Of a stretch of 64,000 bases of DNA, positions 37,224-46,500 are shown piece by piece. The stretch lies in contig NZ_LXIE01000005.1 in assembly GCF_001641085.1 (NCBI RefSeq), positions 1 through 64,000 of the forward strand, given 5' to 3'. Origin of the DNA: Aequorivita soesokkakensis (lineage in GTDB: Bacteria; Bacteroidota; Bacteroidia; Flavobacteriales; Flavobacteriaceae). Each line of letters starts with the position of its first letter. The first letter of the stretch is position 1. Below the pieces are notes generated by a model that saw nothing but the letters and a program-made list of their open reading frames with translations, did no database searches and had not been told where the DNA came from. The translations under genes were made by a program, and so were the position numbers.

Positions 37224-37265
37224 CCTTTTCAATAAGAAATAATAATATTTAATAAACAATAGTTT

Positions 37266-38132
37266 ATGCCTTGGTTTAAAAGAACAAAAAAAGGGATACA
37301 AACCCCAACCGAAGAGAAAAAAGACGTTCCAAAAGGACTTTGGTACAAATCTCCCACAGGAAAAATTGTTGACAGCGAAGAGCTTGAAAAGAATTTTTAC
37401 GTAAGTCCCGAAGATGGCTACCATGTTAGAATAGGAAGCAAAGAATATTTTGAAATACTTTTTGATGACAATAAATTCAAAGAACTCGACAAAAACCTTA
37501 CTTCTCAAGATACCTTAAAGTTTGAGGACAAAAAGAAATATACTGACAGACTGAAAGAAGCTCAGGACAAAACTGGGCTGAAAGATGCCGTTCGTTGTGC
37601 TGTTGGAAAGTCTATGGGTGCTGATTTGGTAATTGCCTGTATGGATTTCAGTTTTATTGGTGGTTCCATGGGAAGCGTTGTAGGTGAAAAGATTGCCCGT
37701 GCGGCAGACTATTCACTTAAAAAGAAAATTCCGTTATTGATAATATCAAAAAGTGGTGGTGCCAGAATGATGGAAGCTGCGCTATCATTGATGCAATTGG
37801 CAAAAACAAGTGTAAAGCTTGCGCAGTTGAGCGATGCTGGAATACCCTATATTTCTTTGTGTACAGATCCAACCACAGGAGGAACAACCGCTTCTTTTGC
37901 TATGCTTGGCGATATAAACATTAGCGAGCCCGGCGCATTGATTGGTTTTGCTGGTCCGCGCGTAGTTCGCGATACTACAGGAAAAGAACTTCCGGAAGGT
38001 TTTCAAACTGCCGAATTCGTTTTGGAACACGGTTTCCTTGATTTTATAACGCACCGTAGAGACCTAAAAAGAAAAATCAATCTTTATCTGGATTTGGTTT
38101 TGAACAGACCACTTCGTGAGAAAACAGCATAA
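37266..38132 (+). CDS. accD: Acetyl-CoA carboxylase carboxyltransferase beta subunit without the usual zinc ribbon
   Basis: 288-residue carboxyltransferase subunit that moves CO2 from biotin to acetyl-CoA, starting fatty acid synthesis. The crotonase-type core is clear ([60 protein letters not shown]). The N-terminal region keeps its shape ([11 protein letters not shown] ... [21 protein letters not shown]) but the four zinc-binding Cys of the E. coli enzyme are replaced (Ser/Gly and Ser/Asp), so it cannot bind zinc in that way. AccA is not in the window. Confidence 0.95.
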   Translation: MPWFKRTKKGIQTPTEEKKDVPKGLWYKSPTGKIVDSEELEKNFYVSPEDGYHVRIGSKEYFEILFDDNKFKELDKNLTSQDTLKFEDKKKYTDRLKEAQDKTGLKDAVRCAVGKSMGADLVIACMDFSFIGGSMGSVVGEKIARAADYSLKKKIPLLIISKSGGARMMEAALSLMQLAKTSVKLAQLSDAGIPYISLCTDPTTGGTTASFAMLGDINISEPGALIGFAGPRVVRDTTGKELPEGFQTAEFVLEHGFLDFITHRRDLKRKINLYLDLVLNRPLREKTA

Positions 38133-38170
38133 AAAAAGCTGCCCAAAAAAAGGGCAGCTTTTTCTTTTTT
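38133..38170 (+). terminator. Terminator after accD
   Basis: AAAAAGCTGCCC (38133-38144) and GGGCAGCTTTTT (38152-38163) form a perfect 12-bp stem around a 7-nt A loop, followed by a long T run. It starts right after the accD stop and may also serve the convergent gene ending at 38182. Confidence 0.9.
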
Positions 38171-38181
38171 TATCAAATCAA

Positions 38182-39015
38182 TTAATTCATTGTAAAAGGA
38201 TATTCTTCGCCATTATATATAAATATGGCTTGATTATCACATTCACCATCACCAAAATCAATCGCTGCGGTTAAGCCATCCTGTGAAACTTCAAGCCTTC
38301 CAGCAACTACCCAACGGCATGAAGTTTTATAGACAAGCGTCTCAGTCACTTCACCACTTCTTTCAAAACCATTTGTAAACTCAGTTTGCCAGTTTCCAGT
38401 TACGTGATAAACATTATCCAGCCAAGTTCCGGAGCCTACGCCTTCAACCCATTCAGAGATACGGGTTCCGTTTCGGGTTCCTGTAACTGAATTATTTGGA
38501 AAACTTACGGTAATACTTTCATTGATGGTAGATTGTGGATTTCCATTTTGGTTTGCAATTTCATAAAGAATTGTTCCTCCGCCGCTAACCATATTCCCAT
38601 TGAAAACAAAATCCTGGAATGTATAGTTTACCGTATAAGTGCCATTCACTAATGGTCCATATTCCAAAAGAATGCTGCCGGAAACCACATTTCCGTTGTT
38701 CAATGTACAGGAAGCGCCAAAATCCAATAAAATGGTAAACACATTTCCTTGAAATCCAACAGTAATTTCAGTACAGGCCGGGAATAACGAAAATTGCGTA
38801 ACACCTCTGCCACCAGTTTCATTTTCTACAAAGGCCTGCTCCATAATATTAAAGGTTCCTTCAGCAATATTGTCCATTTTTGCTGCTCTTGTAGAGTTTT
38901 CAGAATTAAAATTAACTTCTTCAGACGAATTATTTTCTTCCTTATCACAGCTTGTAAAAAGGAAGATTCCCATCGTAAAAAATGCAACAATTAATCTAAA
39001 AGGGATGATTTTCAT
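38182..39015 (-). CDS. Hypothetical lipoprotein
   Basis: 277 residues with a lipoprotein signal (FFTMGIFLFTSC, Cys23) followed by an acidic Ser/Asn linker. The rest is beta-rich and resembles many uncharacterised flavobacterial lipoproteins; CRWVVAGRLEVSQDGLTAAIDFGDGECDNQAIFIYNGEEYPF at the C-terminus (CRWVVAGRLE and DFGDGECDN its ends) recalls a repeated motif in such proteins. No enzymatic motif was seen. It is a single gene, and function is unknown. Confidence 0.75.
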   Translation of the reverse strand: MKIIPFRLIVAFFTMGIFLFTSCDKEENNSSEEVNFNSENSTRAAKMDNIAEGTFNIMEQAFVENETGGRGVTQFSLFPACTEITVGFQGNVFTILLDFGASCTLNNGNVVSGSILLEYGPLVNGTYTVNYTFQDFVFNGNMVSGGGTILYEIANQNGNPQSTINESITVSFPNNSVTGTRNGTRISEWVEGVGSGTWLDNVYHVTGNWQTEFTNGFERSGEVTETLVYKTSCRWVVAGRLEVSQDGLTAAIDFGDGECDNQAIFIYNGEEYPFTMN

Positions 39016-39124
39016 AAAATTTGATGTTTAGGGGTTTAGACATTTATAACGTCAAAAATGATAAATTCAATATATTTTAAAGTAAATTTTTATTTGAAAC
39101 ACAACTATTTCGAATCCGATTTTG

Positions 39125-39132
39125 TATTTTTG
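39125..39132 (+). promoter_or_regulatory. -7 box of the rpsO promoter
   Basis: TATTTTTG, an exact match, 57 bp before the rpsO ATG, leaving a leader of about 50 nt. No TTG at a proper distance upstream was found. Confidence 0.45.
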
Positions 39133-39189
39133 CGCCCTTGATTATCAAAACGGTAGTCAGTACATAATAATCATTTTAATAATATTTGC

Positions 39190-39459
39190 ATGTATTTATC
39201 ACAAGAAGAGAAAGAAAAAATCTTCGCAAAACACGGAAAGTCTAAGACTGACACTGGTTCAGCCGAAGGACAGATTGCGTTATTCACATACCGCATTGAG
39301 CATTTAACAAAACACCTTAAAGCAAACCACAAGGACTACAACACTGAGCGTTCTTTGGTAATGTTGGTAGGTAAAAGACGGTCATTGTTGGATTATCTTA
39401 TGAAAAAAGATATTCTTCGTTACCGTGCTATCGTTAAAGAATTAGGATTACGTAAGTAA
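39190..39459 (+). CDS. rpsO: 30S ribosomal protein S15
   Basis: 89-residue S15, a primary binder of the central domain of 16S rRNA. Family signature residues are present (SKTDTGSAEGQIALFTYRIEHLTKHLKANHKDYNTERSLVMLVGKRR: TGS, the HLKANHKD loop and the basic RR). The gene is followed by a terminator and then pnp; rpsO-pnp order is conserved across many bacteria. Confidence 0.98.
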   Translation: MYLSQEEKEKIFAKHGKSKTDTGSAEGQIALFTYRIEHLTKHLKANHKDYNTERSLVMLVGKRRSLLDYLMKKDILRYRAIVKELGLRK

Positions 39460-39465
39460 TATTTT

Positions 39466-39490
39466 AAAGGGCTCTTACGAGCCCTTTTTA
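39466..39490 (+). terminator. Terminator between rpsO and pnp
   Basis: AAAGGGCTC (39466-39474) and GAGCCCTTT (39479-39487) form a perfect 9-bp stem with a 4-nt loop, followed by T. It would uncouple pnp from rpsO at least partly. Confidence 0.85.
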
Positions 39491-39577
39491 AATTTCTGCG
39501 CAGGCAGGAATCTTTTAATTTTTTTCTGAAATATTTTTTTTCAGAACACACAGAAAAGCTACCCAAAGGTTTTTCAT

Positions 39578-39653
39578 TGGTCAACCACAACAACACAACA
39601 ACACTCGACTGATATACAGTCGTTGACCATTTTTAACCGTCCGTTTTACGGAC
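39578..39653 (+). promoter_or_regulatory. Structured leader of pnp
   Basis: TGGTCAAC (39578-39585) is complementary to GTTGACCA (39622-39629). Inside this pair CGACTG (39606-39611) and CAGTCG (39617-39622) make a perfect hairpin with a 5-nt loop, sharing one base with the outer arm. A further small hairpin (GTCCG 39639-39643 with CGGAC 39649-39653) ends 15 bp before the ATG. E. coli pnp is controlled through a leader stem cut by RNase III; a similar control here is inference. Confidence 0.5.
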
Positions 39654-39667
39654 AAAATGAAAAACAA

Positions 39668-41911
39668 ATGATACCTAAAGTATTTAGAGAGGTCATAGAC
39701 CTTGGTGATGGACGTGAAATTTCCATCGAAACCGGAAAATTGGCAAAACAGGCCCACGGTTCTGTTGTTGTACAATCCGGAAAATGTATGTTGCTATGTA
39801 CCGTAGTTTCAAACTACAAACAGAGCGATGTTGATTTTCTACCCTTAACAGTAGATTATCGCGAAAAATTTGCCGCTTCGGGTCGTTATCCAGGTGGTTT
39901 CTTCAAAAGAGAAGCTAGACCGAGCGACGGTGAAGTATTAACAATGCGTCTTGTGGATCGTGTATTGCGCCCACTTTTCCCAAAAGATTATCACGCTGAA
40001 ACACAAGTGATGATTCAATTGATGAGCCACGATGATGATGTTATGCCAGATGCAATGGCAGGTTTGGCAGCTTCTGCGGCTATCCAGCTTTCAGATTTTC
40101 CTTTTGAATGTGCTATTTCTGAAGCACGTGTGGGAAGAATCAACGGTCAATTCGTAATAAACCCTTCAAGAGCGCAATTGGAAGAATCAGACATTGATAT
40201 GGTGATTGGTGCTTCTGCAGATTCTGTGATGATGGTTGAAGGCGAAATGAAGGAAATTAGCGAAGAAGAAATGGTTGAAGCCATTAAATTCGCTCACGAA
40301 CACATTAAAAAACAGTGCGAAGCGCAACTTAGATTGGCTGAAGCATTTGGCAAAAAAGAAGTTCGTGAATACGAAGCAGAACGCGAAGATGAAGATTTGA
40401 AGAAAAAGATTCACACAATGGCTTATGATAAAGTGTATGCCGTTGCAAAATCCGCTTCTGCAAAACATGAACGCAGTGCTTCTTTTGATGAAATTAAAGA
40501 AGAAATCAAAGCCACATTTTCTGAAGAAGAATTGGCAGATTTTGGAGATTTAGTTTCAAAATATTATTACAAAGCAGAAAAAGCTGCCGTTCGTGACCTT
40601 ACCTTAAATGAAGGTTTACGTTTGGATGGAAGAAAGACTGACGAGATTCGCCCAATCTGGTGCGAGGTTGATTATTTACCTTCCACACACGGTTCTGCAA
40701 TTTTCACACGTGGGGAAACACAAGCTTTGGCAACCGTAACTTTGGGAACTTCCCGCGAAGCAAACCAAATTGACATGCCATCTTTTGAAGGCGAAGAGAC
40801 TTTCTACCTTCACTACAACTTCCCTCCTTTCTCAACTGGTGAAGCGCGCCCAATTCGCGGTACTTCCCGTAGAGAAGTTGGTCACGGAAACTTGGCGCAA
40901 AGAGCTTTGAAAGGAATGATTCCTGCAGATTGCCCTTACACAGTTCGTGTAGTTTCAGAAGTATTGGAATCTAACGGTTCCTCTTCTATGGCAACGGTTT
41001 GTTCTGGAACAATGGCGTTGATGGATGCTGGGGTTCAATTGAAGAAACCAGTTTCTGGGATTGCAATGGGATTGATTTCTGATGGCGAAACTGGAAAATA
41101 TGCAGTACTTTCCGATATTTTAGGTGATGAAGATCACTTGGGCGATATGGACTTTAAAGTAACCGGAACGGCTGACGGAATCACTGCTTGCCAGATGGAT
41201 ATTAAAGTGAAAGGTCTTTCCTATGAAATTTTGGTAAATGCGCTGAAACAAGCTGCTGCCGGAAGACTCCATATTCTTGAAAAATTGACGGATACCATCG
41301 CAAAACCAAATGCAGATGTGAAACCTCACGCTCCAAAAATGATCACCGTTACTATTCCGAACGAATACATCGGTGCATTGATTGGACCAGGAGGAAAAGT
41401 AATCCAAGAGCTTCAAAAAGCTACCAAAACCACGATTGTTATCAACGAAGATCCTGTTACCGAAGAAGGTATCGTGGAAATTCTTGGAACAAACCAAGAA
41501 GGAATTGATGCGGTATTGGCGAAAATTGATTCGCTTACCTTCAAACCAGAAGTGGGTGGCACATATAAGGTTAAGGTTATAAAAATGCTTGATTTTGGTG
41601 CGGTAGTTGAATATTTGGACGCTCCCGGAAACGAAACCTTGCTTCACGTTAGCGAACTTGCTTGGGAACGTACGGAAAATGTAACCGATGTTGTAAATAT
41701 GGGTGATGTGTTTGATGTGAAATTTATCGGTTTCGATCCTAGAACGAAAAAGGATAAAGTTTCAAGAAAAGCATTGTTGCCAAAACCGGAAGGTTACAAA
41801 GAGCGCCCACCCCGCGATGATAACCGTAGTGGTGGACGTGATAATCGTGGACGCGACAATCGTGGTCGTGACGATCGCAACAGTCGCGATAGAGATAGAA
41901 AGAGAGATTAA
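39668..41911 (+). CDS. pnp: Polynucleotide phosphorylase
   Basis: 747-residue 3'-5' exoribonuclease that uses phosphate. Two RNase PH domains (about 1-220 and 310-545), an alpha-helical linker, a KH domain with the IGPGGKVIQ loop and an S1 domain ([22 protein letters not shown]) are in order, followed by a basic Arg/Asp/Gly tail with RGRDN-type repeats. The ATG at 39668 ([15 protein letters not shown]) was chosen; the upstream frame extension to 39623 falls in the leader hairpins. Confidence 0.97.
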   Translation: MIPKVFREVIDLGDGREISIETGKLAKQAHGSVVVQSGKCMLLCTVVSNYKQSDVDFLPLTVDYREKFAASGRYPGGFFKREARPSDGEVLTMRLVDRVLRPLFPKDYHAETQVMIQLMSHDDDVMPDAMAGLAASAAIQLSDFPFECAISEARVGRINGQFVINPSRAQLEESDIDMVIGASADSVMMVEGEMKEISEEEMVEAIKFAHEHIKKQCEAQLRLAEAFGKKEVREYEAEREDEDLKKKIHTMAYDKVYAVAKSASAKHERSASFDEIKEEIKATFSEEELADFGDLVSKYYYKAEKAAVRDLTLNEGLRLDGRKTDEIRPIWCEVDYLPSTHGSAIFTRGETQALATVTLGTSREANQIDMPSFEGEETFYLHYNFPPFSTGEARPIRGTSRREVGHGNLAQRALKGMIPADCPYTVRVVSEVLESNGSSSMATVCSGTMALMDAGVQLKKPVSGIAMGLISDGETGKYAVLSDILGDEDHLGDMDFKVTGTADGITACQMDIKVKGLSYEILVNALKQAAAGRLHILEKLTDTIAKPNADVKPHAPKMITVTIPNEYIGALIGPGGKVIQELQKATKTTIVINEDPVTEEGIVEILGTNQEGIDAVLAKIDSLTFKPEVGGTYKVKVIKMLDFGAVVEYLDAPGNETLLHVSELAWERTENVTDVVNMGDVFDVKFIGFDPRTKKDKVSRKALLPKPEGYKERPPRDDNRSGGRDNRGRDNRGRDDRNSRDRDRKRD

Positions 41912-41927
41912 TTCTTTTTAAATAAAT

Positions 41928-41958
41928 AAAAAAGCCTTCAGAAATGAGGGCTTTTTTT
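41928..41958 (+). terminator. Terminator after pnp
   Basis: AAAAAAGCCTTCA (41928-41940) and TGAGGGCTTTTTT (41945-41957) pair along their length with one G-U pair and a GAAA loop. The T run overlaps the stop codon of the convergent gene at 41957. Confidence 0.85.
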
Positions 41959-42526
41959 ATTTATACGGACTTCTGCTTTTGCGAGTGAATTGAAGATGAA
42001 GTCCTGTACTGAAAATCACTCTGTCTGGATTTAGATTTACGTGAAACTTCAGACCAATTGAAAAGCCTCGTTTCAACATACCTCTAACCACAATAGTTAG
42101 CGGCACTCCTATAGTGGAATAAAAAACATCCGTATTTTTATAAGATCCATTTGCGCCATTATATATTTCTTCATAGGTACGAATATCCACATAACCCAAA
42201 CCTCCAAAAACATCCGTATACAGCCGTTTGTATATTCTAAATTCCCTACCATAATAAAGATTTAGTTCATAGTAGGCGTCATCAGAACCCGGGAAAAAGG
42301 CAAAGTATTCTGCACCTCCCTCAGCTCCCACGGCAAAAATATTATTCTGGTATGAAAAGCGTAAGTCCCCACTAAATGATGGTCCCAACGAATTTCCGTC
42401 AGTGTATACTGCTGAAGGAGAAAAGCTAAATGAATGATATGCTAGCTTCGTGCCTGACTCATTTTCTTGAGAGTATCCTTTAAAAAAACTAAAAAGTATA
42501 AATAAATAAAGTAGCCTTTTCAACAT
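41957..42526 (-). CDS. Hypothetical outer-membrane beta-barrel protein
   Basis: 189 residues from the ATG at 42526, which gives a signal peptide (MLKRLLYLFILFSFFKGYSQ); an in-frame start 48 bp upstream would add 16 hydrophobic residues before it. The mature part shows alternating strands (LAYHSFSFSPSAVYTDG, FAVGAEGGAEYFAFF) like small outer-membrane barrels. The family is not recognised. It faces away from the Lcl surface gene block. Confidence 0.65.
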   Translation of the reverse strand: MLKRLLYLFILFSFFKGYSQENESGTKLAYHSFSFSPSAVYTDGNSLGPSFSGDLRFSYQNNIFAVGAEGGAEYFAFFPGSDDAYYELNLYYGREFRIYKRLYTDVFGGLGYVDIRTYEEIYNGANGSYKNTDVFYSTIGVPLTIVVRGMLKRGFSIGLKFHVNLNPDRVIFSTGLHLQFTRKSRSPYK

Positions 42527-42645
42527 TAAATATAAATTATAGATATAACCAAAGATGAAAAAAAACCACAACAACGCAACCTTTTAAAAATTTTCAGACT
42601 ATAAGGAAAAGAACAATCAATAATCCTTTTTAAATCTTAAAAACA

Positions 42646-43251
42646 ATGATATCTATTCCAAAACCAATTATTAAATCAATCCTCTTTGGCTTATTAATAA
42701 TAAGCTATAGTTGCAGTAAAGACCCTGAAAATATTGTAGAAATTGAGGAAGCTGACACAAATGATTGTTTTAAAATAGGCGATGAGTTTCAGGGTGGAAT
42801 CGTTTTTTATATAGACGCAACCAATGAGCACGGTTTGATAGCGGCTACGGAAGATCAAAGTAGTGGTGCAATATGGGGATGTCCGGAAACAACTGACCCT
42901 ATAGCAAACCAACGAGATATAGGCTTTGGAAATGCCAACACAAATGCAATTGTAAATAATTGCGCTGAAGTAAATACCTCCGCTAAGATTTGTTCGGAAT
43001 TAATTTTGAATGGGTATGATGATTGGTTTTTACCCACCGTGCATGAGCTAGAATTATTATATCACAATAGAAATTTGGTCGGAGGTTTTTCAAGTACAAA
43101 TTATTCGAGTTCCTCCGAAGGGAAAAATAATGATGGCATTTATAAAGATGTTATTTCAATTGATTTTGGTTTAAATCCTGTTCATGCAGATAGGCAACAA
43201 CCTATAGATAAAACAACCCCCCTAGCTGTTCGCGCAATCCGTAAATTTTAA
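42646..43251 (+). CDS. Lcl/DUF1566-like surface lipoprotein (paralogue 1)
   Basis: 201 residues with lipobox IISYSC (Cys23), a short acidic linker and one domain related to the Legionella collagen-like protein C-terminal/DUF1566 family: start CFKIGDEFQGGIVFYID, core GYDDWFLPTVHELELLYHNR, a Ser-rich SSSSEG turn, and the VRAIRKF end. DUF1566-type domains occur in surface adhesins and fimbrial proteins. It is the first of six or more tightly linked genes. Ligand unknown. Confidence 0.75.
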   Translation: MISIPKPIIKSILFGLLIISYSCSKDPENIVEIEEADTNDCFKIGDEFQGGIVFYIDATNEHGLIAATEDQSSGAIWGCPETTDPIANQRDIGFGNANTNAIVNNCAEVNTSAKICSELILNGYDDWFLPTVHELELLYHNRNLVGGFSSTNYSSSSEGKNNDGIYKDVISIDFGLNPVHADRQQPIDKTTPLAVRAIRKF

Positions 43252-43261
43252 TAAACACATT

Positions 43262-43837
43262 ATGAAGAATAATTTTATAAAAACTTCAATTTTACTTTTA
43301 AGTTTAACTTTTTTCACCAATTCGTCATTTGCCCAGAACGATTGCTTTAAGATTGGTGACGAATATCAAGGGGGCATTATATTCTACATTGACCAAACCG
43401 GAGAACACGGCTTGATTGCCGCACCTTCTGACGAACCCGGATTTGCAATTTATGGCTGTTTAGGAAATACCAGCCCCATAGCAGATAATTCAGAAATAGG
43501 TTCAGGCGATAGTAATACCCAAGGAATCGTTAATTATTGCGAAGAAGAAGGAATTGCCGCTAGACTATGTTCCGATTTATCACTAAATGGCTATTCTGAT
43601 TGGTTTCTCCCCTCAATTAATGAATTGGAAATGTTATATCTAAACAGAAATGCTGTCGGCGGGTTTGACAATACAGAAACTTCTGCATATATAAGTTCTA
43701 CAGAAGCAAGGCCAGCACCCGCTTATTACAGAAGTTGGGCGTATGATTTTGGAAGCCCCCAATTAATTCCGTATACAAGAAAAGTTGTTTCACAAAAGGA
43801 CAATACTTTTAAAGTAAGAGCTATTAGAAAATTTTAA
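43262..43837 (+). CDS. Lcl/DUF1566-like secreted protein (paralogue 2)
   Basis: 191 residues, paralogous to its neighbours at 42646 and 46501, but with an ordinary signal peptide (ends SSFAQ) and no lipobox. Shared landmarks are CFKIGDEYQGGIIFYIDQTGEHGLIAAP, GYSDWFLPSINELEMLYLNR and a final VRAIRKF. Four Cys (28, 66, 93, 103) align with those of paralogue 1 and could form disulfides. Its start is 10 bp after the preceding stop. It is likely periplasmic or exported further. Confidence 0.75.
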   Translation: MKNNFIKTSILLLSLTFFTNSSFAQNDCFKIGDEYQGGIIFYIDQTGEHGLIAAPSDEPGFAIYGCLGNTSPIADNSEIGSGDSNTQGIVNYCEEEGIAARLCSDLSLNGYSDWFLPSINELEMLYLNRNAVGGFDNTETSAYISSTEARPAPAYYRSWAYDFGSPQLIPYTRKVVSQKDNTFKVRAIRKF

Positions 43838-43846
43838 AAATCTATT

Positions 43847-44881
43847 ATGAAAAATCTTCGGTATATTTCAATTATTCTTCTACTTGCAATTTTCAATTCC
43901 TGTGAAGACGAACCTTTGGGAAAAGCAGATCCATCAAAGGTAATTCAAGTAAATTCTGAGCTTTATAATCTCATTGAAAAAGCGGCAGGAAACGATTTTG
44001 AAAACGAATTGACCTGTATTGATTTCAATTATGCTTTTACACTTGTTATTTATGACGAGAATATGGATATTTTCGGCTATCAAGTTATAAATAGCGATAG
44101 TGAATTCAGTGAATTTTTGGGAACCTTGGAAGAAGGAAAATCCATCAGTCTCAGTTATCCAATAACCAGTATTTTAGATAATGGCCAGCCTTACGTGATT
44201 AACAATAATGATGAGCTAAAAGAAGCAATTGATAAATGTTTGGAGGAAGATACAATCACAACCTGCAACAACATACTTACACAGCCCACCTGCATTTGGA
44301 AAATAAGGCATATTAACGGGCCAAATACGGAATATGGTAGCTCCTATTTTGAAGTGAGCTATTATGGCAATGCAGGACTTTACTTTCAAGAGGAGGCCTT
44401 TGGCGGAACTTGGGTTACTTATTTCATAGAAGATGAATTGCATCTAAATATTTTCTTAACAGGAAATCAAGAAATAAGCGATGACTGGAATTTTGATTGG
44501 AAAGTGGTAAGTTTTAACGAAGCGCAAATGGAAATAACCAACGGAACCGATACCTATCAATTAGTAAAGGATTGTTACGAACCTTGCCGAAAATTTCTAT
44601 ATGAGGAATGTGAAATAGAACCGGGTTCCCAAAGAGCAATTTTTGATTTGGAAAGTTATTTTGATTGTTTCTTCCCCTTCACTGGCATTCCAGATCCTTC
44701 AATGGTAACCTGGAGCTATTATGAAACATTTGAAGATATGCTTGCTGGCACAAACCCTATTGTCAATTTAATGTATGAAAACAGCATAAACCCACAAATA
44801 ATTTATATTAGATTTGATGATATTAATACGGGGAATCCGCTGGTTTATGTGCCAATAATTTTAAAAGCAATATCTTGTTAA
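43847..44881 (+). CDS. Hypothetical lipoprotein with adhesin-like C-terminal module
   Basis: 344 residues with lipobox AIFNSC (Cys19). The N-terminal part is unassigned. The C-terminal about 85 residues (ECEIEPGSQRAIFDLESYF ... WSYYETFEDMLAGTNPI ... NPQIIYIRFDD) resemble the repeated modules of large flavobacterial T9SS adhesins, where each begins with such an acidic line and ends near an IYVRV-type strand. This likeness is by eye. It starts 9 bp after the previous stop in the surface operon. Confidence 0.65.
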   Translation: MKNLRYISIILLLAIFNSCEDEPLGKADPSKVIQVNSELYNLIEKAAGNDFENELTCIDFNYAFTLVIYDENMDIFGYQVINSDSEFSEFLGTLEEGKSISLSYPITSILDNGQPYVINNNDELKEAIDKCLEEDTITTCNNILTQPTCIWKIRHINGPNTEYGSSYFEVSYYGNAGLYFQEEAFGGTWVTYFIEDELHLNIFLTGNQEISDDWNFDWKVVSFNEAQMEITNGTDTYQLVKDCYEPCRKFLYEECEIEPGSQRAIFDLESYFDCFFPFTGIPDPSMVTWSYYETFEDMLAGTNPIVNLMYENSINPQIIYIRFDDINTGNPLVYVPIILKAISC

Positions 44882-44901
44882 TACTACTTAAATGTATCAA
44901 T

Positions 44902-46497
44902 ATGAAAGCAAAAACATTTTTTTCCGCACTATTTATAATTGCAAGTGTTATTACAAATGCACAAGTAGCAACTATTAATTGGCAAAATACTATTGGAGGA
45001 AATGCAAGGGAAGGATCTCGTACAATTCAGCAAACAAGTGATGGCGGAATTATAATTGCAGGTGTTTCGGAATCCAACGCATCTGGTGATAAGACAGAGA
45101 ATTCTCAAGGTGAAGATGATTTATGGATTGTAAAATTAAATTCTGTTGGAGCTTTAGAATGGGAAAATACCATTGGTGGCAGTGCAATGGAAATAATTCA
45201 ATCCCACGGAACCGCTATACAACAGACCTCTGACGGAGGCTATATTATAGGATGCAACTCAAATTCCAATATTTCAGGAGATAAAACCGAAAATTCAAAC
45301 GGTGATTTTGACTTCTGGATAATCAAATTAAATTCTTCCGGAGAAATTGAATGGCAAAATACTATTGGCGGCAGCAACGTAGAAATTTTTGGAAGCATTT
45401 TCAATACAAGTGATGGGGGATATATTTTAGGTGGCAGCTCAAACTCCAATATTTCAGGGGATAAAAACGAAAACTCCAAAGGAAGTGAAGATTATTGGGT
45501 GCTTAAACTTAATAGCTCCGGAAACATTGAATGGCAAAAAACCATTGGAGGAAATGCTGCAGATCAATTGGAAGAATTAAAACCAACTGCAGATGGAGGG
45601 TACATTTTGGGAGGTTGGTCTATTTCTGGTATTTCTGGAGATAAATCGGAGGCTCCAATTGGTGCTTGGGACTATTGGATTGTTAAAATTGACAGTTCGG
45701 GAAACATAGAATGGGAAAACACCATTGGCGGTGATGACGTTGAATATTTCAGTCAAATTTTTCAAACCAATGATGGGGGTTATATTCTGTCGGGTGATTC
45801 TCTATCCAATATTTCGGGAGACAAATCTGAAAATTCAAATGGCGAAAATGATTTTTGGATAATAAAACTCAATAATTTAGGAGAAATTGAATGGGAAAAT
45901 ACAATTGGCGGTAGCGATTTAGATTCTCGACCTACAGCATTCCCAACAGAAGAAGGAGGTTATATTGTTGCGGGTAGCTCGTGGTCAAATATATCAGGTG
46001 ATAAAACAGAAAATTCAAAAGGTGAGCAGGACATTTGGATTCTTAAATTAAATGATTTAGGAGAAATTGAATGGCAAAAAACCATTGGTGGAAATAGTTC
46101 GGATTGGGTTTTTGATATTATTCAAAATAATGATGGTAGCTATACAATTGGAGGGAACTCATATTCAAACATTTCAGGTGATAAAACAGAAAACTCCAAA
46201 GGTGCCTCAGATTATTGGATAGTAAATTTTTCAACTATTCTAGGGGTTGAGGAAAATCCAACTATTAACACAATCACTCTATATCCAAACCCAGCAAATA
46301 GTGTTCTTTACATAAAAAACTCAGAGAGAATTATTGATAGCCTAATCATATATTCTCCTTTAGGAAAAATTATAGATGAGTTTACGGTGAATAATAATTC
46401 AGCAGCCGTGGATATTTCAGGATTGGCAACGGGAATTTATTACATCACTTTAAAAAGTGGCAATGATAAAACCATTAAAAAATTTGTAAAAAAATAA
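44902..46497 (+). CDS. T9SS-exported protein with seven 60-residue propeller-like repeats
   Basis: 531 residues from the ATG at 44902. A signal peptide (ends TNAQ) is followed by seven repeats, each beginning W(Q/E)(N/K)TIGG, with Trp at 27, 87, 151, 211, 271, 331 and 391, so the spacing is exactly 60 except for one of 64. Each repeat also has a DGGYI strand, SGDKTENS loop and a D-x-W-I-x-K-L strand. A C-terminal T9SS type A domain follows (ITLYPNPANSVLYIKNS ... KTIKKFVKK). Seven units suggest a seven-bladed beta propeller on the surface. Ligand or substrate unknown. Confidence 0.82.
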   Translation: MKAKTFFSALFIIASVITNAQVATINWQNTIGGNAREGSRTIQQTSDGGIIIAGVSESNASGDKTENSQGEDDLWIVKLNSVGALEWENTIGGSAMEIIQSHGTAIQQTSDGGYIIGCNSNSNISGDKTENSNGDFDFWIIKLNSSGEIEWQNTIGGSNVEIFGSIFNTSDGGYILGGSSNSNISGDKNENSKGSEDYWVLKLNSSGNIEWQKTIGGNAADQLEELKPTADGGYILGGWSISGISGDKSEAPIGAWDYWIVKIDSSGNIEWENTIGGDDVEYFSQIFQTNDGGYILSGDSLSNISGDKSENSNGENDFWIIKLNNLGEIEWENTIGGSDLDSRPTAFPTEEGGYIVAGSSWSNISGDKTENSKGEQDIWILKLNDLGEIEWQKTIGGNSSDWVFDIIQNNDGSYTIGGNSYSNISGDKTENSKGASDYWIVNFSTILGVEENPTINTITLYPNPANSVLYIKNSERIIDSLIIYSPLGKIIDEFTVNNNSAAVDISGLATGIYYITLKSGNDKTIKKFVKK

Positions 46498-46500
46498 ACC

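Noticed and set aside
41120-41647. 175-residue open frame on the minus strand inside pnp
   Set aside because: It lies wholly within the KH/linker part of pnp, has an unnatural Phe/Asn/His-rich composition and no family features; a shadow of a well-conserved gene.
45000-46230. Regular 180-bp DNA repeats that could look like a tandem non-coding array
   Set aside because: They remain in one open frame and encode the 60-residue protein repeats with synonymous differences, so they are coding.
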